Shown: piece after piece, positions 8,861 to 18,861 of the stretch | Numbering within the stretch: position 1 is the stretch's first letter | How the letters are laid out: each line of letters starts with the position of its first letter | DNA from: Nitrosospira lacus | GTDB lineage: Bacteria > Pseudomonadota > Gammaproteobacteria > Burkholderiales > Nitrosomonadaceae | Assembly (NCBI RefSeq): GCF_000355765.4 | Contig: NZ_CP021106.3 | Coordinates: forward strand, 963,137-1,027,136 | Length of the DNA stretch: 64,000 nucleotides | Direction of reading: 5' to 3' | Made by a program: the position numbers and the translations under genes | Notes under the pieces: generated by a model | Database searches by the model: none | What the model saw: only the letters and a program-made list of their open reading frames with translations | Told to the model about the DNA's origin: nothing

Positions 8861-8888
8861 CTTCCACCATCTTTTGAGATGGTGGAAG
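8861..8888. terminator. Perfect 12-bp hairpin downstream of the carbonic anhydrase gene
   Basis: CTTCCACCATCT (8861-8872) and AGATGGTGGAAG (8877-8888) pair perfectly around a TTTG loop, 40 bp past the carbonic anhydrase stop. No T-run follows on the minus strand. It probably protects or ends that transcript. Confidence 0.5.
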
Positions 8889-8928
8889 TTAAAAAGAGGG
8901 TACTGCCGCGTTTCTTGTTTACGGAAAT

Positions 8929-9801
8929 CTACGCGATAGAACCCATAAAGCCGCGGTTGGCAAGACGCCGCTTTGCAACAAAACCTATCAGGACCAGTCC
9001 TGCCAGCAGCATGCTGTAGGTCTCCGGTTCCGGAACTACAGCGACAGTGGCAAATCCGGGCACATCAGTGAATATTGTCCGCCCGTTGAGCGGCTGAATC
9101 TCACGCGCATCCCCGTTAGGAAAAAGTGAACTGAAAGCGTTGATTTGCTCGGCGGACATGTCGAGTGGTTGCGCCAGATCGATCCATTTCACGCCTTCCG
9201 AGAATGGGGGTGTGGTGAGTGATCCATCGTAGCGAAAGGAGTTGAGGTTGTCCGGAATCAGCGCATTTAAATTGAAGTGATTGACAGTAAGCGTATCTGT
9301 TACGGAATGTGGCAAGTGGGAGAAAATCGGGTCGAGTGCTGCATTGAAAGCTCCCTCCTCGACCCATCGGCCCACTACAAGCAGATTGGCCTTGGCGTCG
9401 GCAAATACCATGTGCATTTCCATGGGGAATTTATAGCCATTCTCCAAATGCTCCGCGGGTGTATGAAAGTGGAACTGAGACAATCTATACGTATCCCCGC
9501 CTACCGTCACCGATCCGGCGCCGGGATCGACGACATTGGCTCTGGCAGCGGTTTTGTCCACAAGAGGTGACCCATTATTGATTACCTTCAGCTGAGTATC
9601 AGAATTCAACGTAAATAAAAGCGGAGACAAGTTCTTCTCAAAAGTCGTGTTATTCGTAGTGATATTAATCGGGCTTTGTGCCTCCATCGCCGCCAGATTA
9701 TCCGCCAGCGTATCTGCCTGCGCGGCAGAAAACGTGTGGAAAAGAATGACGGAAGCCAGTATGGCCGATTGCGACAGTTTGAAATAGAATGATGTTTTCA
9801 T
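8929..9801 (-). CDS. Alpha-class carbonic anhydrase with PEP-CTERM sorting tail
   Basis: Interconverts CO2 and bicarbonate outside the cytoplasm. Numbering from the ATG at 9801 (GAGG about 9 nt upstream) gives 290 residues. Residues 1-29 form a signal peptide ending SAAQA. The alpha-CA core carries QSPINI (42-47), FHFHTPAEH (110-118), EMHMVF (128-133) and SLTTPPF (194-200); His111, His113 and His130 are the expected zinc ligands. Residues 257-279 are a PEP-CTERM signal: VPEPETYSMLLAGLVLIGF, then AKRR, with an 11-residue tail beyond. This predicts exosortase-dependent sorting to the envelope. No exosortase gene is in the window. A longer frame starts at 9864. Confidence 0.93.
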   Translation of the reverse strand: MKTSFYFKLSQSAILASVILFHTFSAAQADTLADNLAAMEAQSPINITTNNTTFEKNLSPLLFTLNSDTQLKVINNGSPLVDKTAARANVVDPGAGSVTVGGDTYRLSQFHFHTPAEHLENGYKFPMEMHMVFADAKANLLVVGRWVEEGAFNAALDPIFSHLPHSVTDTLTVNHFNLNALIPDNLNSFRYDGSLTTPPFSEGVKWIDLAQPLDMSAEQINAFSSLFPNGDAREIQPLNGRTIFTDVPGFATVAVVPEPETYSMLLAGLVLIGFVAKRRLANRGFMGSIA

Positions 9802-10143
9802 AAATGGAGTCCTCATAAGGTATGACCGATATGGAAGGAAGGAAATGACATTTTGCAACTCCAAAGTAACATGCGACCTGTGAAAAAAGCGTCGCCTTGG
9901 CGTAAAAAATTCGTTAACCCTACTAAGTGTACGGAAATATGATTATTTTATATATATCAATAGTATGCTATATAGGCCTATAGTCCCGGCTTGTTTTACT
10001 CCGGATTCCAATTATTAAAACTTACATTGGAACCGAGTTTCAGCGGTTACGCTATTGAAAGGACGATTGCGTGGAAGATAATCCGTACAAGGACTGGACG
10101 CCAAGCTCTTATGCCTTTGATATACAGCGAACACCACGGCACA
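9802..10143. other. Gene-poor stretch with a TATAGGCCTATA palindrome
   Basis: About 340 bp between carbonic anhydrase and zwf. The part at 9930-10000 is AT-rich and contains a perfect 12-bp palindrome at 9971-9982, a possible regulator site or promoter of the carbonic anhydrase gene. A 39-codon frame begins at 10071. Confidence 0.4.
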
Positions 10144-10190
10144 TCAGATTTTTGATTCCGGATTGTGCCAGCATCCGTGGGGTGCGATGA
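10071..10190 (+). CDS. Candidate small ORF, 39 residues
   Basis: A GTG at 10071 with AAAGGA about 7 nt upstream opens a frame of 39 codons starting [18 protein letters not shown] and ending at TGA 10188-10190. It overlaps the 3' end of zwf on the other strand by 47 bp. There is no recognisable family. The ribosome site and protein-like composition are the only support, so it may equally be the remnant of a lost gene or chance. Confidence 0.2.
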   Translation: MEDNPYKDWTPSSYAFDIQRTPRHIRFLIPDCASIRGVR

Positions 10191-11547
10191 GCGTGCCGGC
10201 TGCCTTGGGTCCCCAGCTTCCGCGTTTATAGGGCAACACCCGATGATGCGTTCGAAGAACGGGATCGAGTGTTGCCCAGGCCGCTTCTACGGCTTCCTGA
10301 CGCGTAAATAGCGCGCCATCGCCGATCATTGCGTCATGTAAAAGGCGCTCGTAAGGCGACTCGCGCCCAAAGTGTTCCTCGACCATGCAGAGCTCCCGTT
10401 GATTACCAATAAATTCCTTGCCAGCGCGCTTGACTCGGGCGGCAATGGCAATAGCGGAGATAGGAGAAAGTCGGAAACGCAAGTAGTTGGCGTTGCAATT
10501 CTCGGGTCCCGAGTCGGCGAAAAGCCGCTGCGGAGGTGGCTTCAGTTGGACAATAATTTCCGTCGCCGTCTCCGCCAGAAATTTTCCCGATCGCAAGTAC
10601 CACGGTACGCCTTCCCAGCGCCAGGAATCAATGAAAAGGCGTAAGGCGCAGAACGTTTCGACGTCTGAATCCTTCGCAACGCTGGCCTCTCTGCGGTAAC
10701 CGGTATACTGGCCACGCACCAGATCGTCTGAAATTACCGGGCGCATGGCCTGAAAGACATCGGCCTTCTCCCCCTGCACCGATCCAAAACCCCTGTAGGA
10801 AGGGGGCTCCATGGCAAGCAGCGCGACGATCTGGAAAAGATGATTCTGGATTACGTCGCGAAGACACCCTGCCGATTCGTAAAATCCGCCGCGGCCCTCC
10901 ACGCCAAAGTCCTCGGCCAGCGTTATCTGCACGCTGGCGACGTAGTTCCGGTTCCAGATCGGTTCAAGGAACGAATTGGCGAATCGGAAATAGAGAATAT
11001 TCATGATCGCTTCCTTTCCCAGGAAGTGATCGATGCGAAAGATCGAGTCCTCCGGGAATATGGAACGTGCGACATGGTTGAGTTCGCGTGCCGAGGCCAG
11101 GTCGCGTCCGAACGGCTTTTCAACGATCACTCGCGCATGAGCGGCTAAATTTGCGGCACCAAGCCCATTTATGACGGTCGCGAAAAGCGAGGGAGGAATG
11201 GCGAGATAATGCGCCGGGCGCCGGGCATCTCCCAATGCCGTCCTGATCGCCTTGAATGTATCCGGGTTATTATAGTCTCCACTTACGTACCGAAGCAGGG
11301 AAAGAAGGTGATTCAATGCATTCCGGTCATCAATCTTTCCGGACTCCCTGATGGCTGCGGCCGCCCTGTCGCGGAGTTGCGCGAGGCCATAACTCGAGGA
11401 TGCGACGCCAACGACGGGCACGTTGAGAGAACCCTGCTTCGTCATCGCATAAAGCGCCGGAAAGATTTTTTTCCGGGCGAGGTCACCCGTTATTCCAAAC
11501 AGTACCAATGCGTCGGATGGCGTCGCGTCGCCGCCCATCTCATCCAT
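10144..11547 (-). CDS. zwf: Glucose-6-phosphate 1-dehydrogenase
   Basis: Oxidises glucose 6-phosphate to 6-phosphogluconolactone, feeding the oxidative pentose phosphate pathway. From ATG 11547 the product is 467 residues. The Rossmann motif [11 protein letters not shown] is at 17-27, EKPFG at 143-147, and the substrate/active-site motif RIDHFLGKE at 171-179, followed by a typical C-terminal alpha/beta domain. It follows gnd directly: the gnd TGA (11549-11551) lies one base before the zwf ATG, implying translational coupling. In-frame ATGs at 11583 and 11574 would overlap gnd and are less likely. No 6-phosphogluconolactonase gene sits beside it. Confidence 0.95.
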   Translation of the reverse strand: MDEMGGDATPSDALVLFGITGDLARKKIFPALYAMTKQGSLNVPVVGVASSSYGLAQLRDRAAAAIRESGKIDDRNALNHLLSLLRYVSGDYNNPDTFKAIRTALGDARRPAHYLAIPPSLFATVINGLGAANLAAHARVIVEKPFGRDLASARELNHVARSIFPEDSIFRIDHFLGKEAIMNILYFRFANSFLEPIWNRNYVASVQITLAEDFGVEGRGGFYESAGCLRDVIQNHLFQIVALLAMEPPSYRGFGSVQGEKADVFQAMRPVISDDLVRGQYTGYRREASVAKDSDVETFCALRLFIDSWRWEGVPWYLRSGKFLAETATEIIVQLKPPPQRLFADSGPENCNANYLRFRLSPISAIAIAARVKRAGKEFIGNQRELCMVEEHFGRESPYERLLHDAMIGDGALFTRQEAVEAAWATLDPVLRTHHRVLPYKRGSWGPKAAGTLIAPHGCWHNPESKI

Positions 11548-11548
11548 C

Positions 11549-12568
11549 TCAGGTCCCTGCCTTTTTCTCGCCATGGCCGCCAAATTGCTTCCTCATGGCG
11601 GAGAGCAACCGGTCAGCATAGTCGGCGTTACCACGAGACTCGAAACGGCTGAAGAGCGCGGCGCTAATCACGGGCACTGGCACACCTTCGTCGACTGCAG
11701 CCAGTGTTGTCCAGCGTCCCTCGCCGGAATCCGAAACGCGTCCCGAAAAGTGGGTGAGTTCCGCATCCTCGATCAAAGCCTCCGCCGTCAGATCGAGTAG
11801 CCAGGACGCCACAACGCTGCCTCGCCGCCAGACTTCGGCAATTTCCGGCAAATCCAGTTCATACTGGTAAAATTCAGGGTTGCGCATCGGTGTTGTCTCA
11901 GCATCCATGTCTTGCACGCGCTTGCCGGCATTGGCGCTGTGCAGGATATTCAAGCCCTCGGCATAGGCCGCCATGAGTCCATATTCGATCCCGTTATGGA
12001 CCATCTTGACAAAATGCCCCGCGCCATGCGGCCCGCAGTGCAAGTAGCCCTGCTCCGCAGTACCATCACGGTGGTGACGGCCAGGTGTGCGTGGCGCTGC
12101 CCCAATGCCCGGTGCAAGGGCTGCAAAGATTGGGTCGAGGTAATGAATGATTTCCTTTTCACCACCGATCATCAAGCAATATCCACGCTCAAAGCCAGCG
12201 ATACCACCGCTTGTCCCGACATCGACGTAATGGATTCCGCGCGCGCCCAACTCGGCACCACGCCTGATATCATCATGGTAATAGGAATTACCCCCGTCGA
12301 TTATGATGTCACCTGCGTCAATCAGCGACGCGACTTTCAAGAGAATTTCATCCACCACTGCTGCGGGAACCATCAACCATATTACGCGCGGCGTAGCAAG
12401 GCGCGCGACAAGCTCCTCAAGCGAGGACGTTCCGACGGCACCTTGCAACCGTAATGTCTGGACGGCATCAGCACGAGAATCGTAAACCACACATTCGTTT
12501 CCCGCCTTCATCAGGCGTCCCGCCATGTTAATACCCATGCGTCCCAAGCCGATCATTCCCAGTTGCAT
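11549..12568 (-). CDS. gnd: 6-phosphogluconate dehydrogenase, decarboxylating (short form)
   Basis: Converts 6-phosphogluconate to ribulose 5-phosphate and CO2. The 339-residue product has the Rossmann motif GLGRMG at 7-12, the substrate loop [20 protein letters not shown], and [14 protein letters not shown] containing the catalytic Lys and the Asn partner. This is the short (about 330-residue) class, often NAD-linked, rather than the 470-residue E. coli type; cofactor use is inference. The start at ATG 12568 is fixed by AGGAGG with 5-6 nt spacing. A longer frame reaches 12598. It is adjacent to zwf, with which it is probably cotranscribed. Confidence 0.95.
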   Translation of the reverse strand: MQLGMIGLGRMGINMAGRLMKAGNECVVYDSRADAVQTLRLQGAVGTSSLEELVARLATPRVIWLMVPAAVVDEILLKVASLIDAGDIIIDGGNSYYHDDIRRGAELGARGIHYVDVGTSGGIAGFERGYCLMIGGEKEIIHYLDPIFAALAPGIGAAPRTPGRHHRDGTAEQGYLHCGPHGAGHFVKMVHNGIEYGLMAAYAEGLNILHSANAGKRVQDMDAETTPMRNPEFYQYELDLPEIAEVWRRGSVVASWLLDLTAEALIEDAELTHFSGRVSDSGEGRWTTLAAVDEGVPVPVISAALFSRFESRGNADYADRLLSAMRKQFGGHGEKKAGT

Positions 12569-12782
12569 CTTTACCTCCTGTTTAAGAATCGAATTCAAGG
12601 GGCGCTAGCGCGGGAGTAAGGGCTGGAAGGATCCTCCGGATGCCCACCCCAAGGATTGCCGGCAACGTACTCCACGAAGGACTCATTGTGATATTTGCAA
12701 TGCGGGTAGCGTCCAAGTTGTAATGAGATTGCTGGTGTATGGGATTTGCCACCGATTGGTTATATTGGCTATTTGAGGCGCG

Positions 12783-14459
12783 TTAACCATTCGTCGCTGC
12801 GGCAAGTGCTTCAGCGACTATCGTCTGCGCTTCCTCAAGGATGTGGCGCAGATGATCGATATCCCTGAAGCTCTCGGCATAAACCTTGTAAATGTCTTCG
12901 GTACCCGATGGACGTGCTGCAAACCACCCATTCCTGGCGATCACCTTGATACCGCCAATAGGTGCATCATTGCCTGGCGCGCGGGTGAGAACGTTCTCAA
13001 TTTTTTCGCCCGCCAAGTCCGTCGAACGTATTTGTTGTGGCGAAAGTTTAGCCAGAATTTTTTTTTGCTCCGGGGTGGCGGGGGCGTCAACGCGCTCGGA
13101 AACGGATCTGCCAAACTCGCTCTCCAGCTCCTGGTACAGCTCACCGGGATCGCGGCCCATGCGTGCGGTAATTTCCGCCGATAGCAGTGCCGGCGTGATT
13201 CCATCCTTATCCGTCGTCCAAACCTTACCGTCGAGGCGAAGGAAAGATGCGCCCGCGCTTTCTTCGCCGCTAAAACCGAGGAAACCATCGTGCAGGCCAT
13301 CCACAAACCATTTGAAACCTACCGGTACCTCATAAAGCCGACGACCAAGTTTTGCGGTGATACGATCAATCATCTGGCTGCTTACTACCGTTTTGCCTAT
13401 CGCCACCTTATCGTTCCACGCCGGGCGATGCTGAAAAAGATAGTGAATGCTGACGGAAAGATAATGATCCGCCGGCAGCAGACCCATACTCCGGGTAACG
13501 ATCCCGTGGCGGTCATGATCAGTGTCGCAGGCGAAGGCGATGTCGAACTGGTCTTTCAGATCAATCAGCCCATGCATGGCGTAAGGGGAGGAGGGGTCCA
13601 TGCGAATCCGGCCGTCCCAATCCAGCGTCATGAAACGGAAGGCCGGATCGACGGTTTCGTTTACAACGGTCAGGTTCAGCCCATAGCGTTCCGCGATCGC
13701 ACCCCAGTAGTGTACGCCGGCACCGCCGAGCGGATCCACTCCCATGCGGATATTCGCGCCACGTATGGTATTCATATCAATGACATGGTCGAGGTCATTT
13801 ATGTAGGTATTGAGAAAGTCATACCGATGCGTTGTAGGGGCATGCAACGCCTCCTCGAAACGCTGCCTTTTCACCCCGTCGAGTCCGTTCTTCAAAAACT
13901 CATTGGACATGGACTCGATCAAGGCAGTGATCTCGACACCTGCCGGGCCGCCGTGGGGCGGATTGTATTTAAAACCACCGCTTTCGGGCGGATTGTGGGA
14001 AGGCGTAATGACTATTCCGTCGGAGAGTCCTTTCGTCCGTCCGCGGTTATAAGTCAATATCGCGTGAGAGACTGCGGGAGTGGGCGTATATTCATCATTT
14101 GCGGACAGCATGACCTCGACCCCATTCGCGGCCAGTACCTCAAGTGCGCTGGCATACGCCGGTTCCGAAAGGGCGTGCGTGTCGATACCCAGGAATAAAG
14201 GACCATCAACGCCCTGTTGCTTACGGTACTGACAAATAGACTGCGTGGCGGCAAGCACATGCCATTCGTTAAAGCTTGTTTCAAAGGACGAGCCGCGATG
14301 CCCCGAAGTGCCGAATGCAACTCTTTGCGCCGGTACCGACCAATCGGGGATTTGCGTGTAGTATGCGGTAACAAGTCTGGGTGCGTTCAGCAGCATCGAT
14401 GACTGGGCAGGTTTTCCCGCAAGGGGGCTGACTTTCCTGGTTGTTTCTTGATTCAGCAT
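12783..14459 (-). CDS. pgm: Phosphoglucomutase (alpha-D-glucose specific)
   Basis: Interconverts glucose 1-phosphate and glucose 6-phosphate, linking sugar-nucleotide and glycogen metabolism to the neighbouring pgi and zwf steps. The 558-residue product matches the Pgm family length. It shows VAFGTSGHRG (48-56), the phosphoserine loop TPSHNPPESGGFKYNPPHGG (Ser154), the metal loop CDTDHDRHG, FSGEESAGASF, and a C-terminal RPSGTED phosphate-binding loop. It lies 215 bp upstream of gnd and 50 bp downstream of tkt on the same strand. Confidence 0.97.
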   Translation of the reverse strand: MLNQETTRKVSPLAGKPAQSSMLLNAPRLVTAYYTQIPDWSVPAQRVAFGTSGHRGSSFETSFNEWHVLAATQSICQYRKQQGVDGPLFLGIDTHALSEPAYASALEVLAANGVEVMLSANDEYTPTPAVSHAILTYNRGRTKGLSDGIVITPSHNPPESGGFKYNPPHGGPAGVEITALIESMSNEFLKNGLDGVKRQRFEEALHAPTTHRYDFLNTYINDLDHVIDMNTIRGANIRMGVDPLGGAGVHYWGAIAERYGLNLTVVNETVDPAFRFMTLDWDGRIRMDPSSPYAMHGLIDLKDQFDIAFACDTDHDRHGIVTRSMGLLPADHYLSVSIHYLFQHRPAWNDKVAIGKTVVSSQMIDRITAKLGRRLYEVPVGFKWFVDGLHDGFLGFSGEESAGASFLRLDGKVWTTDKDGITPALLSAEITARMGRDPGELYQELESEFGRSVSERVDAPATPEQKKILAKLSPQQIRSTDLAGEKIENVLTRAPGNDAPIGGIKVIARNGWFAARPSGTEDIYKVYAESFRDIDHLRHILEEAQTIVAEALAAATNG

Positions 14460-14508
14460 TATGCTATCTCACTGTGACGTACCGGAAGCAAGGCTGCAGG
14501 GGTGAAAT

Positions 14509-16620
14509 TTACCCGCTCAGGCCTTGGTTGCTTAATGCGTGACGCGCAATCTGTTCTCTGGCAGCGGCGACCACGTGGGCGGGCTCGAACCCAAAATGCC
14601 GTGCAACCACCTTTCCCACGGCGGATACACCGAAGCTATGCATGCCGATAATGCATCCACCGCTGCCGGTATAGCGTTCCCACCCGAAGGTGGATGCTTC
14701 TTCAATCGCGACACGCGCCAGAATCCAGGGGGGCATTACGCTGTCGCGATATGCCTGATTCTCGTTCTCAAACAGCTCCCATGAGGGCATGCTGATCACC
14801 CGGGCCTTGATCCCTTCCGATTTCAGTTGCTCGTAGGCGGCGACACAAAGCGAGACCTCGCTTCCGGTGGACAATAGCAGGACATCGGGTATTCCGTCCG
14901 GGGGATCAGCGAGCACATATGCGCCACGAGATACGCCTATGGCAGGCGCGTAGGTGGTGCGATCCAAGGTGGCTACCGCTTGCCGTGTCAGTATCAGGCA
15001 AACCGGACGGTCTGTAAATTGCATGATGATCCGCCAAGCTTCAACAACTTCATTCGCATCCGCAGGCCGCAATACGATCAGGCCGGGCATCGCACGCAAA
15101 GAAGCCAGGTGCTCGATAGGCTGGTGTGTAGGACCGTCCTCGCCCAGGCTGATCGAATCATGTGTCCAGATATAAATGACGGGAATTTCCATCATGGCAC
15201 TCAGCCGGATCGCCGCGCGACAGTAGTCGGTAAAAATGAGAAAACTCGCGGCGTAGGAGCGTAATCCGGATAAGTTCATTCCGCTGATGATGGCGCACAT
15301 CGCATGCTCGCGCAGACCGAAATGGAAATTGCGCCCGCCATAATGACTGCGCGGCTTTCCATTCGGTTTGGGCGCTTGAAAATCACCGAAGAATTCACCC
15401 TTCAATTCGGTTTTTGTCGACGGCGCCAGATCCGCGGCACCGCCCAGCAGCCACGGCATTTTTTCGGCGATCGCGTTCAATACCCTACCGGACGATTCGC
15501 GGGTCGCGATACCCGTTGCATCCGCCGGAAACACAGGCAGTACGCTGTCCCAACCCGCTGGCGGTTTGCGCTGCCGCACGCAGTCGATTTGATCGGCCAG
15601 ATCGGGATACTGGCCGCTATAGTTTGTAAACAACGTTTCCCAGGCAGCGTGCGCCGCTGTTCCGCGTGCGCCGGACTCGGCTTGAAAGTGTTCCCGGACG
15701 CCGTCCGGCACATGAAATTGCTTATCGGGGTCGCAGCCGTAAAATTCCTTCGCCAGCCTTGCTTCTTCGGTGCCCAGCGGCTCGCCGTGCGCTTCCCGCG
15801 TGTCCTGTTTGTGCGGTGCCCCATAACCGATATGGCTCCGCACGATGATGAGTGTGGGGCGATCATGCGTATCGAGAAAGGTCTCATAAGCATGAGTCAG
15901 CAGCGCCAGATCATTCGCATCGCTGACCCGCACCACATTCCATCCGTAGCTGGCAAATCGGGCGGCCACGTCTTCTGTAAAAGTAAGATCGGTCGAACCT
16001 TCGATGGTGATGTGGTTGTCATCATAAATCCAGCACAGGTTGGCCAATTTGAGATGCCCCGCCAGCGATGCCGCTTCGTTACTGATTCCCTCCATAATGT
16101 CACCGTCACTGCATAAAGCGTAAACGTTATGGTCAAACAACTGAAAACCAGGCCGGTTATAGGTGGCCGCCAGCCATTGACTGGCGATTGCCATGCCGGT
16201 ACTAACCGCTACTCCCTGTCCGAGTGGTCCAGTGGTGGTTTCCACGCCCGAGGTCCAGCCATATTCGGGATGGCCGGTACAACGGCTGCCAGCCTGCCGG
16301 AAACGCTTGAGATCATCGAGGGTTACCGCCAACCGATTCGTTTCTTCATAGTGCGGACTTGCTGCTTTGACGCCAGTCAGGTAAAGGAGGCTATAGAGCA
16401 ATGCCGATGCGTGGCCAGCCGAGAGAACAAAGCGGTCGCGGTTCAACCATTCCGGTTCTTCCGGATCGTAGCGCAGAAAGCGCTGCCACAGGCTATATAT
16501 GGTCGGGGCCGCGCCCATAGGTGTGCCCGGATGACCGGAATTCGCTTTCTCCACGGCATCAATGGACAGGCTCCGAAGCGTATTGATACAAAGCTGATCA
16601 GATCGTATTTGTTCGCTCAT
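14509..16620 (-). CDS. tkt: Transketolase
   Basis: Thiamine-diphosphate enzyme moving two-carbon units in the non-oxidative pentose phosphate and Calvin cycles. The latter is the main carbon-fixing route of ammonia oxidisers, so this may be a Calvin-cycle enzyme as well. The 703 residues include SGHPGTPMGAAP near 28, the TPP motif CSDGDIMEGISNEAASLAGH, the pyrimidine domain with FGLREHAMCAIISG, and the C-terminal transketolase domain. The ATG at 16620 gives the canonical N-terminus, and there are 50 bp to pgm. No Rubisco or phosphoribulokinase gene is nearby. Confidence 0.97.
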   Translation of the reverse strand: MSEQIRSDQLCINTLRSLSIDAVEKANSGHPGTPMGAAPTIYSLWQRFLRYDPEEPEWLNRDRFVLSAGHASALLYSLLYLTGVKAASPHYEETNRLAVTLDDLKRFRQAGSRCTGHPEYGWTSGVETTTGPLGQGVAVSTGMAIASQWLAATYNRPGFQLFDHNVYALCSDGDIMEGISNEAASLAGHLKLANLCWIYDDNHITIEGSTDLTFTEDVAARFASYGWNVVRVSDANDLALLTHAYETFLDTHDRPTLIIVRSHIGYGAPHKQDTREAHGEPLGTEEARLAKEFYGCDPDKQFHVPDGVREHFQAESGARGTAAHAAWETLFTNYSGQYPDLADQIDCVRQRKPPAGWDSVLPVFPADATGIATRESSGRVLNAIAEKMPWLLGGAADLAPSTKTELKGEFFGDFQAPKPNGKPRSHYGGRNFHFGLREHAMCAIISGMNLSGLRSYAASFLIFTDYCRAAIRLSAMMEIPVIYIWTHDSISLGEDGPTHQPIEHLASLRAMPGLIVLRPADANEVVEAWRIIMQFTDRPVCLILTRQAVATLDRTTYAPAIGVSRGAYVLADPPDGIPDVLLLSTGSEVSLCVAAYEQLKSEGIKARVISMPSWELFENENQAYRDSVMPPWILARVAIEEASTFGWERYTGSGGCIIGMHSFGVSAVGKVVARHFGFEPAHVVAAAREQIARHALSNQGLSG

Positions 16621-16843
16621 TGAACTGCTCCGGTGGAAGCCGCGATGCTTGCGGATATGTACAGAAGATAGCTATCTTTGCTTAAGGGCGCTGATCCTTC
16701 GCATTGGCACACGTGTTGCATGAGAGCGGCTTTTATCCCGCGGTTTTTGTGAGCGTATCATCGATATCGCAGAGTTTTTCCCGAACATGTCAATGGAAAC
16801 CGGAAGTCGAGTTATGGGCGCGGCGATTATATGCGGCCGACTT

Positions 16844-18511
16844 TCATGACGGTACTCCCTTGAGTCTACCGTAGTGCCGCATCAGCGCGTTTGTCGAACT
16901 ATCATGCGTCAATCGCGGCTCGCCTGGACTTTCCAGTTCCTGCATAATGCGTTGAGCGAGTGCTTTGCCAAGTTCAACGCCCCATTGATCAAATGAATCT
17001 ATATTCCAGATTACCCCTTGCGTAAAGACACTATGCTCATAGAGCGCGACCAATGCTCCAAATGTGTGGGGTGTCAGCCGCTCGGCCAGGAGCGTGTTGG
17101 TCGGACGATTGCCTTCAAAACTTCGATGAAGGCATAGCCAGTCCGGCGTCCCTTCGGCTTTTACTTCAGCCATGGTTTTGCCGAACGCCAATGCCTCGGT
17201 CTGGGCGAACAGATTCGCCATCAGCAGGTCATGATGCTTATCCAGGGGATTCAGCGTCTGGCAGAAGCCAATGAAATCACAAGGGATCAGGCGCGTACCC
17301 TGATGGATGAGTTGATAGAAGGAGTGCTGGCCGTTGGTGCCGGGTTCTCCCCAGATGACGGGCGATGTTTGATAGTTGACACGTGCGCCATCAAGTGTAA
17401 CGTGCTTGCCATTGCTTTCCATCGTCAATTGCTGCAGATATGCCGGGAAGCGCTTGAGATACTGATCATAAGGCAGCACAGCGGTCGTCTGGCTACCGAA
17501 GAAGTTGTTGTACCAGATTGCGAGCAGCCCCATGAGGACAGGCAAATTTTTGTCGAATGGCGCGGTGCGGAAGTGCTGGTCCATTGCGTGAAAGCCTGCC
17601 AGCATGGCGCGAAAATTTTCGGGCCCGATGGCGATCATGGTTGAAAGGCCAATTGCCGAGTCCATTGAATAACGTCCCCCCACCCAATCCCAGAAACCAA
17701 ACATATTGGCTGGATCAATGCCAAAATTCGATACTTCCTCCGCGTTGGTCGAAACAGCGACGAAGTGCTTGCGCACGGCCCGGACATCATCGAGTTTGTC
17801 CAGCATCCATTTGCGGGCTGTGTGCGCGTTGGCAAGTGTTTCGGTCGTGGTGAACGTCTTCGAACAGATAATGAACAATGTTTCTTCAGGGTCGATGTCG
17901 CTTGTGGCTTCCTTGAAATCCGTACCATCCACATTCGATACAAAGCGGAAGACCATGTCACGCAAGCTGTAATGGCGCAATGCTTCGTAGGCCATTACCG
18001 GGCCCAGATCGGAGCCGCCAATCCCGATATTGATGATATTGCGAATACGCTTGCCCGTGTATCCTTGCCATTGGCCACTGCGCAATTGGTCAGAGAAAGC
18101 GGCCATCTGATTCAGCACTGCGTGCACCGCAGGTACGATATCGAGCCCATCAACAACAATCAGCTCATTTTCGGGCGCACGCAAGGCGGTGTGAAGCGCC
18201 GCACGCTGTTCCGTCGAATTGATTTGCCCGCCGCTGAACATGGCATCAATATGGGCATGCAAATCGCATTCCCCTGCCAGTTGCAAGAGCAGGCGTAACG
18301 TTTCGCCGGTGATTCGATTTTTCGAATAATCAAGGTAGATGCCTGCAGCTTCAGCTGTGAGGTACTCGCCTCGCCTAGGGTCGTCAGCAAAAAGCTGGCG
18401 CAAATGCAAGTCCTTGATTGCGTGGTAATGTGTTTCGAGTGCCTTCCAGGCTGGGCGCTCTGTCAGGGATTGCGCTGTATTGGACACAGCCACTATCGAC
18501 TCGGTGCACAT
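16844..18511 (-). CDS. pgi: Glucose-6-phosphate isomerase
   Basis: Interconverts glucose 6-phosphate and fructose 6-phosphate. The signature motifs are present: [50 protein letters not shown], and the C-terminal [17 protein letters not shown] 18511 gives 555 residues and places the conserved [10 protein letters not shown] segment where other Pgi proteins have it. The frame also extends to TTG 18595 (583 residues), which would add an atypical leader. It is first in the pgi-tkt-pgm-gnd-zwf run, with a 223-bp gap before tkt that could hold a promoter. Confidence 0.96.
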   Translation of the reverse strand: MCTESIVAVSNTAQSLTERPAWKALETHYHAIKDLHLRQLFADDPRRGEYLTAEAAGIYLDYSKNRITGETLRLLLQLAGECDLHAHIDAMFSGGQINSTEQRAALHTALRAPENELIVVDGLDIVPAVHAVLNQMAAFSDQLRSGQWQGYTGKRIRNIINIGIGGSDLGPVMAYEALRHYSLRDMVFRFVSNVDGTDFKEATSDIDPEETLFIICSKTFTTTETLANAHTARKWMLDKLDDVRAVRKHFVAVSTNAEEVSNFGIDPANMFGFWDWVGGRYSMDSAIGLSTMIAIGPENFRAMLAGFHAMDQHFRTAPFDKNLPVLMGLLAIWYNNFFGSQTTAVLPYDQYLKRFPAYLQQLTMESNGKHVTLDGARVNYQTSPVIWGEPGTNGQHSFYQLIHQGTRLIPCDFIGFCQTLNPLDKHHDLLMANLFAQTEALAFGKTMAEVKAEGTPDWLCLHRSFEGNRPTNTLLAERLTPHTFGALVALYEHSVFTQGVIWNIDSFDQWGVELGKALAQRIMQELESPGEPRLTHDSSTNALMRHYGRLKGVPS

Positions 18512-18861
18512 ACCGGGTCCATCAATCGTGCTTTCATTGTTCGCGCTCCTGTCGCCATCGCTGGCCAGATCGAGGCCGGTAAAATTGCGATTCAAACGTA
18601 CTTGAAAAGTTGCATGCGCCCCATATTACTTTTGTCGGAGTCTCGACGGTATAAAACCGCGCCCCTTAAATCATAATTCACCCGGAACGGTTTCAGAAGA
18701 ATGTCTGATTGCACTCTCCCACCGGCAGTACAGGATGGCAAAAAAATTTAGCATAGCCTGCATCAGGGAAATGTTAAGTAGCCGTGAGTAATTCGTAAAA
18801 GGCATGCGATAGCCATCCTTTGACATAATGGTTCGCCTATGCATGCAACAACGGGATGCTG

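Noticed and set aside
12603-12760. Protein-like minus-strand reading (YPHCKYHNESFVEYVAGN) in the pgm-gnd gap
   Set aside because: No start codon between the TAA near 12762 and the reading, and no recognisable family; at most a gene scar.
13290-14198. 302-codon plus-strand frame
   Set aside because: Antisense to pgm; no ribosome site or recognisable family.
15304-16116. 270-codon plus-strand frame
   Set aside because: Lies wholly antisense to the certain tkt gene; composition is a codon shadow with no domain.
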